Assembly: GCA_017472575.1 (NCBI GenBank)
Contig: JAFUPX010000017.1
Coordinates: 1 to 64,000, forward strand
From: Clostridia bacterium
Lineage (GTDB): Bacteria; Bacillota; Clostridia; Oscillospirales; Acutalibacteraceae
Length of the DNA: 64,000 nucleotides
Reading direction: 5' to 3'
Shown here: positions 59,941 to 64,000 of the stretch, in pieces
Position numbering within the stretch: position 1 is the first letter of the stretch
Layout of the letters: each line of letters starts with the position of its first letter
Notes under the pieces: model-generated
Told to the model about the DNA's origin: nothing
The model's input: the letters and a program-made list of their open reading frames with translations, nothing else
Database searches by the model: none
Translations under genes and position numbers: made by a program

Positions 59941-62187
59941 TTATTCTTCCGCCGAAGCAGACTCGTTATTCTTTTCCGGATTATAAACCTCACCCGGATG
60001 AGTATCACAGACATCCGGCAAATTACTTTTCTTATACCAGCCGAGTGCTTTATTCGGGCAGGCATCTGTAGCCAGCTTTCCGCTTGAAGTGCAGTAATAC
60101 TTTTCAACCGCATAAGAGCTATTCTCAAACTCCTTAGCCTTAAGACCTGAGTGAATTTGAGACATTGCATTACCCCACATTTTAAGTGCAATTCCGCTGT
60201 TTTTTGAAGGTATCGGCTGTTGAGTATCATAACCGCACCAGCAGGATGCAACATAATACGGTGTACCGCCTACAAACCATAAATCGTTCTGGTCATTAGA
60301 GGTACCGGTTTTAGCATAAATTTTCATACTCGGTATATATGAAGCCGCTGCTTTACCAGTTCCCTCAGAGCCGTAAACAACCTGCTGTAAAAGGTGGTTC
60401 ATAACAGTTGCGGTATCCTCGCTTATCGCCATCTTAGGCTCGCTCTTTTTTGAAAGAATTGTATCTCCCTTTTGATTTTTAACCTCGGTATAAAGGGTAG
60501 GCTCATAGTATAGTCCGCCGTTTCCGAACACAGCATACGCCGCCGCGGATTCAATGGTAGTAAGTCCGCCGTTCGTACCGCCCATTCCAAGCGGCGAAAG
60601 ATTTACATCTTCTGCTGTTAATGTGCTTATTCCAAGCTTTTGAGTTAGAAAATCATACGAAGTCTGTGTTCCAAGGTCCTCAACAAGATAAACCGGAATT
60701 GTATTTACAGAGCGCTCAAGCGCATACTGAACCGTTATATTTCCCCAATATCCGCCGTACCAGTTAACAGGCGCCCAATCCTTATAATATTTCTTTGTAT
60801 CGTTAACAATACTTGAATAATGAATAAGGTCGTTTTCTATTGCAGGAGCATAAGCCGCGATAGGCTTCATTGTAGAGCCGGGCTGACGTACAGCATCGGT
60901 AGCTCTGTTAAAGCCTCGGTTCTCGGTTTTCTCACCAATTCCTCCTACAAGACCTTTTACGTTACCGTTATAGTCCATAACCGTCATAGAGCCTTGGAGG
61001 GTCTGCCCGTCCTTACCCTCAACGGCATAGGCAGTATCGTTGAACACCTTTTCAAGCGAGGACTGGATGTTAGGATCAAGTGTGGCATAAATTTTATAGC
61101 CTGCGCTGTAAAAGCTATCGGAAGCATGCTCATAATCATAACCGTATTTGTCTGCCAAATCCTCTATAACCTGATCTATCAGTGCATCCACAAAATAAGA
61201 ATTTATCTCGGTTTCGTTAAGCGCTTCCTTAGAGGCTATTACATTAAGCTCGGTTTCCTTTGCTGTATTGTATTCCTCCTCGGTTATATAGCCCTGATCA
61301 AGCATCTCGTATAAAACATTATTTCTGCGTGTTTCGTTTGCCTCGGGATTATCGTCCGGCGCATAGTTTGACGGCGCCTTCGTAATTGCCGCAATGCAGG
61401 CGCACTCGGCTAAATTAAGCTCATTAACGCTTTTCCCGAAATAGTAATTAGCAGCAACCTCAACACCGTAGGTTCCGTGGCCGAGAGGTATTGTATTAAG
61501 ATAACACTCAATAATAGTATCCTTAGAATATTTACTCTCAAGCTCTCTTGCGCGCATTATCTCTCTTACCTTACGGCTTGGCTTCTGAGAATTATCTCCT
61601 GTAAGATTTTTAACCAACTGCTGAGTTATGGTTGAGCCTCCCTGACGCGAGGAATATATAGGAACAAACTCATTAATAAATGCAGCTACTGTTCGCTTCC
61701 AATCAACCCCGTCATGCTCAAAGAAACGCTTATCTTCAATTGCCACAAAAGCGTTAACAAGATTTTGCGGTATACCCTGATAGCTTGTATCGCCCTTTTC
61801 TATGGCGACCTTGTCATAAGCGACCCAAATTCGGTTAAATTCCCCGTGAAGCCGTTGATATTCGGTGTAGTTACCGTCCCCCGAGTCAACATAAATAGTT
61901 GTGGTAAAATTAAGGGAAAGGTCATTAAGGTTAACGTCCATCGAGCCGTCAACCATAGTAAATGCATAAAGAAGGAACGAACCCACAACAATACTGCCGG
62001 TTATAAGGCAGATAAGGCAGACCGTTAAAACCGTTTTCAGTATTTTTTCTTTTTTAGGGCGGTTCTTTTTTCTTCTCTTTTTATCAAGCTTGGCTTCAGC
62101 CTCCGCCTTGGATGAAAAGCTGTTTAAATCAAAAGCCGAATCGTCATCCTCAGGATTACTGCAGCTGTATAATTCATTATCGTCCAT
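59941..62187 (-). CDS. Class A penicillin-binding protein (PBP1A-like)
   Basis: A 748-residue bifunctional cell-wall enzyme. A charged cytosolic N-terminus (about 1-47) and one membrane helix (48-76) precede the GT51 glycosyltransferase with EDKRFFEHDG (151-160) and GGSTITQQ (183-190). The transpeptidase domain has STMK (438-441), SVN (493-495) and KTG (626-628). The C-terminus has a Cys-containing tail (CTSSGKLATDACPN), common in clostridial class A PBPs. The ribosome site GGAGGTG is good. Confidence 0.96.
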   Translation of the reverse strand: MDDNELYSCSNPEDDDSAFDLNSFSSKAEAEAKLDKKRRKKNRPKKEKILKTVLTVCLICLITGSIVVGSFLLYAFTMVDGSMDVNLNDLSLNFTTTIYVDSGDGNYTEYQRLHGEFNRIWVAYDKVAIEKGDTSYQGIPQNLVNAFVAIEDKRFFEHDGVDWKRTVAAFINEFVPIYSSRQGGSTITQQLVKNLTGDNSQKPSRKVREIMRARELESKYSKDTIIECYLNTIPLGHGTYGVEVAANYYFGKSVNELNLAECACIAAITKAPSNYAPDDNPEANETRRNNVLYEMLDQGYITEEEYNTAKETELNVIASKEALNETEINSYFVDALIDQVIEDLADKYGYDYEHASDSFYSAGYKIYATLDPNIQSSLEKVFNDTAYAVEGKDGQTLQGSMTVMDYNGNVKGLVGGIGEKTENRGFNRATDAVRQPGSTMKPIAAYAPAIENDLIHYSSIVNDTKKYYKDWAPVNWYGGYWGNITVQYALERSVNTIPVYLVEDLGTQTSYDFLTQKLGISTLTAEDVNLSPLGMGGTNGGLTTIESAAAYAVFGNGGLYYEPTLYTEVKNQKGDTILSKKSEPKMAISEDTATVMNHLLQQVVYGSEGTGKAAASYIPSMKIYAKTGTSNDQNDLWFVGGTPYYVASCWCGYDTQQPIPSKNSGIALKMWGNAMSQIHSGLKAKEFENSSYAVEKYYCTSSGKLATDACPNKALGWYKKSNLPDVCDTHPGEVYNPEKNNESASAEE

Positions 62188-62223
62188 TAAAAAGCACCTC
62201 CGTGCGCAAATTTCACCGAGTAT

Positions 62224-62265
62224 AGTTTAACACAATTTGCATTTAAAATCAACTTATGCTACAAT
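62224..62265. promoter_or_regulatory. Overlapping divergent promoters for PBP1A and the manA remnant
   Basis: Minus strand: TTGATT (62247-62252), 17 bp, TAAACT (62224-62229), for PBP1A. Plus strand: TTGCAT (62237-62242), 17 bp, TACAAT (62260-62265), for the manA fragment. The two interlock, so they probably compete. Confidence 0.65.
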
Positions 62266-62310
62266 AATGTAACAGTGTATTAATATTTGTAACTTTTTTG
62301 GAGGGATTAT

Positions 62311-62496
62311 ATGTACCCGTTATTACTTAAAGCCCCTGTTAAGGGCTACATATGGGGCGGAAGCCGCTTAAAAAAAGAGTTTTCTCTTGAAACGGACGGT
62401 GAAATTGCTGCCGAGGGCTGGATGCTTTCCTGCCATAAGGACGGTACAAAAGTAACGGTATTCGGAAAAGCCGAAATATTAAAAACTATATTATAA
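62311..62496 (+). pseudogene. manA: N-terminal fragment of mannose-6-phosphate isomerase
   Basis: The frame starts MYPLLLKAPVKGYIWGGSRL and continues with AAEGWMLSCHKDG, the recognisable start of type I phosphomannose isomerases, which are about 310 residues long. Here it ends after 61 codons, with the last few (ILKTIL) unlike the family, and runs into a terminator. It still has a promoter and a GGAGGG ribosome site, so a short peptide may be made, but the zinc site and catalytic domain are lost. Confidence 0.75.
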
Positions 62497-62499
62497 AAC

Positions 62500-62535
62500 T
62501 AAAGCCGCGAAAAAATTTTTCGCGGCTTTATTTTT
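62500..62535. terminator. Bidirectional terminator
   Basis: AAAGCCGCG (62501-62509) pairs with CGCGGCTTT (62521-62529), extended by AAAAA/TTTTT pairs, followed by ATTTTT on the plus strand. It separates the two convergent gene fragments. Confidence 0.88.
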
Positions 62536-62820
62536 AGTATTTATTAAGACAAATTTTAAGTGCTTCATCCGATGCGGTAGCGGCATCTTGAGTATAGCAG
62601 TCTGCTCCGATGCTTTCACTGAAACGCTTTGTAACAGGAGCTCCTCCAACCATAACACTAACCTTATCCCTAAGACCTGCTTCGGTTAACTTATCAATTA
62701 CTTCCTTCATATTCTGCATAGTTGTGGTAAGCAATGCACTCATACAAACAATATCAGCATTTGTCTCCTTAACCTTTTCGACAAAAGCGTGTGACTCAAC
62801 ATCAACACCTACATAATATA
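62534..62820 (-). pseudogene. C-terminal fragment of a methyltransferase corrinoid protein
   Basis: The frame reads YYVGVDVESHAFVEKVKETN and then ADIVCMSALLTTTMQNMKEV, GLRDKVSVMVGGAPVTKRFS and IGADCYTQDAATASDEALKI. This is the second half of the B12-binding Rossmann domain of MtaC/MtbC-like proteins. The four-helix N-terminal cap and the DxHxxG cobalt ligand motif are missing. No ATG/GTG/TTG with a ribosome site lies at its start; the only in-frame ATG (62743) would give 69 residues. It begins right at the rhaA stop codon. Confidence 0.7.
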
Positions 62821-64000
62821 CTATAAGCTCCTTTTTGAAAGAACTTCTTTTTCATATTCTTCTATTTCCTTAAACCATTCGGTTCCTGCGGCTACACCCT
62901 CAGTTTTGCAGTAATGCTCCCAGATATCGCCAAAGGGAAGCATTTTAACTTCTTCCTGCATTACCATAAGCTCTGTAAGTCTACCCTCGTTTTGAAGCTG
63001 TGCAAGCATTTCGTTTGGAGTACAAAGAGCCATAAGCAAAGCTTTCTGCCAGCTTCTGAAGCCCACAACCCAAGCTGAAATGCGGTTGATAGATGCATCA
63101 AAATAATCAAGTGCCATATAAACCCTGTTAAGAGCGTTATTTCTTACTATTTCCTTTGCTATTTCCTTTGTTTCATCGTCAAGCAAAAGAACGTGGTCAC
63201 TATCCCAACGAACTCCCCTTGTTATATGTAAAGCAATTTCAGGATAAAAGCAAAGCAAAGCCGGAATTTTATCCGATACTACCTCTGTAGGATGATAATG
63301 TCCGTTATCCATAAGGGGCAGACAGCCGTCATGAGTTGCGGCAAAGCTAAGTGTAAACTCAGCAGAACCGGCTGTATAGGATTCAACACCTATACCAAAT
63401 ACCTTTGATTCAACACAGGGCTTTACCTTAGCCTTATCGAAAGGCTCAGAAAGTATCTCCTCAATAGATTCCTTATACCTCATTCTCGGACCCATTCTGT
63501 CAGCCGGAATGTCCTTATATCCGTCACCGGTCCAGATGTTCATAACGCAGGGAATACCTGTTTCCTCAGCAAAATACTGAGAAATTCTGATACAAGCCTT
63601 ACCGTGCTCTATCCAAAAGCGGCGAGTTTCTTCGTCAGGGCTTGAAAGGGTAAGTCCGTCCTTTACCTTTGGATGCGAAAAGAAGGTGGGGTTAAAATCT
63701 ATACCCATTCCTCTTTCCTTTGCAAAATCCACCCACTTTTTAAAGTGTTTAGGCTCTAATTTATCCCTGTCGGCATATTCGCCGTTTTCAAAAATTGCAT
63801 AGCAAGCGTGAAGATTTAATTTTTTCTTTCCCGGACAAAGGGATATAACCTTATCCATATCCGCCATCAGCTGTTCGGGGGTAGTTGCTTTGCCTATGTA
63901 ATTTCCTGTGGTCTGAATTCCGCCTGTTAAGGGACCGTCATGGTCAAAGCCCGTAACATCGTCTCCCTGCCAGCAATGAAGCGACACGGGGGCATTTTTT
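62821..64000 (-). CDS. rhaA: L-rhamnose isomerase (5' end outside the window)
   Basis: The enzyme converts L-rhamnose to L-rhamnulose. Homologues start about 30-40 residues before the SLHCWQGDDV motif; here the frame stays open to the window edge (NAPVSLHCWQGDD), so the N-terminus is cut off and a GTG at 63987 is not the start. Metal- and substrate-site regions LMDNGHYHPTEV and RWDSDHVLLLDDE are intact, and the C-terminus EYEKEVLSKRSL is complete. Other rhamnose genes would be to the right. Confidence 0.93.
   Translation of the reverse strand, partial: KNAPVSLHCWQGDDVTGFDHDGPLTGGIQTTGNYIGKATTPEQLMADMDKVISLCPGKKKLNLHACYAIFENGEYADRDKLEPKHFKKWVDFAKERGMGIDFNPTFFSHPKVKDGLTLSSPDEETRRFWIEHGKACIRISQYFAEETGIPCVMNIWTGDGYKDIPADRMGPRMRYKESIEEILSEPFDKAKVKPCVESKVFGIGVESYTAGSAEFTLSFAATHDGCLPLMDNGHYHPTEVVSDKIPALLCFYPEIALHITRGVRWDSDHVLLLDDETKEIAKEIVRNNALNRVYMALDYFDASINRISAWVVGFRSWQKALLMALCTPNEMLAQLQNEGRLTELMVMQEEVKMLPFGDIWEHYCKTEGVAAGTEWFKEIEEYEKEVLSKRSL

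Overview
The window reads as a chromosomal segment of a low-to-moderate GC, Gram-positive obligate anaerobe of the class Clostridia, most likely an Oscillospirales/Ruminococcaceae-type gut bacterium. This is an inference from gene content and order, not from a database search. The clues are: a PerR plus 'reverse' rubrerythrin pair, a Rex redox sensor, the ctsR-mcsA-mcsB-clpC heat-shock operon, a clostridial dcw (division and cell wall) cluster, an FtsH/TilS/Hpt/DnaB/L9/RNase J run, ECF transporter genes joined to truA, a meso-DAP-type MurE, FeoAB, an SOS-regulated Y-family polymerase, and small Cys-rich and coat-like proteins of the kind found in spore formers. No rRNA, CRISPR array, intact insertion sequence or prophage was seen.

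Layout. 1-2.9 kb: the end of an unknown gene, two unrecognised minus-strand genes, a promoter/terminator pair that could make a small RNA, a PepSY lipoprotein and a small membrane protein. 2.9-6.1 kb: redox and regulatory genes, namely rubrerythrin, perR with a PerR-type box on its promoter, rex, and a marR-degV pair with two matching palindromic operators. 6.1-10.6 kb: the CtsR operon with two CtsR boxes. 10.7 kb: a 48-residue Cys-rich membrane microprotein. 10.9-23.3 kb: the dcw cluster mraZ-rsmH-ftsL-ftsI/spoVD-murE-mraY-ftsW-murG-murA-ftsQ-ftsZ, lacking murD, murF, murC, murB and ftsA, and preceded by phased MraZ boxes. 23.4-25.6 kb: a small coat-like protein and an SOS operon of a Y-family polymerase, a YolD-like protein and a decayed alkD remnant. 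25.7-29.7 kb: polysaccharide deacetylase, LiaF-like protein, feoB and feoA. 29.8-37.4 kb: rnjA-rplI-dnaB-tilS-hpt-ftsH, one tightly packed minus-strand run. 37.5-41.3 kb: a CapA-like lipoprotein, tRNA-Leu with a duplicated 5' end split by a structured 120-bp insert, an M24 peptidase, a DUF2935-like protein and tRNA-Gly. 41.4-53.4 kb: a second long minus-strand run, ruvC-ruvA-ruvB-glmM-methyltransferase-ecfA1-ecfA2-ecfT-truA-DUF5711-cvpA-clpE. 53.5-57.7 kb: a plus-strand potABCD polyamine transporter with a 235-nt structured leader. 57.7-58.5 kb: a patch of micro-genes (two ribbon-helix-helix-like proteins and a Cys-rich peptide) with several palindromes. 58.5-62.2 kb: two GNAT-fold-type genes and a class A PBP. 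62.2-64 kb: divergent promoters, fragments of manA and of a corrinoid protein, and an L-rhamnose isomerase that runs off the window.

How it fits together. Most of the window is conserved housekeeping: envelope synthesis and division (dcw genes, PBP1A, glmM), proteostasis (CtsR regulon, ClpE, FtsH), recombination and replication (RuvABC, DnaB, RNase J), and redox/iron handling (PerR, rubrerythrin, Rex, FeoAB). Accessory or unstable DNA lies at the left end, the duplicated tRNA-Leu segment, the 57.7-58.5 kb micro-gene patch and the 62.3-62.8 kb scar. No wholly new multi-gene system can be demonstrated. The best leads are the tRNA-Leu insertion, the micro-gene patch and the potABCD leader RNA.
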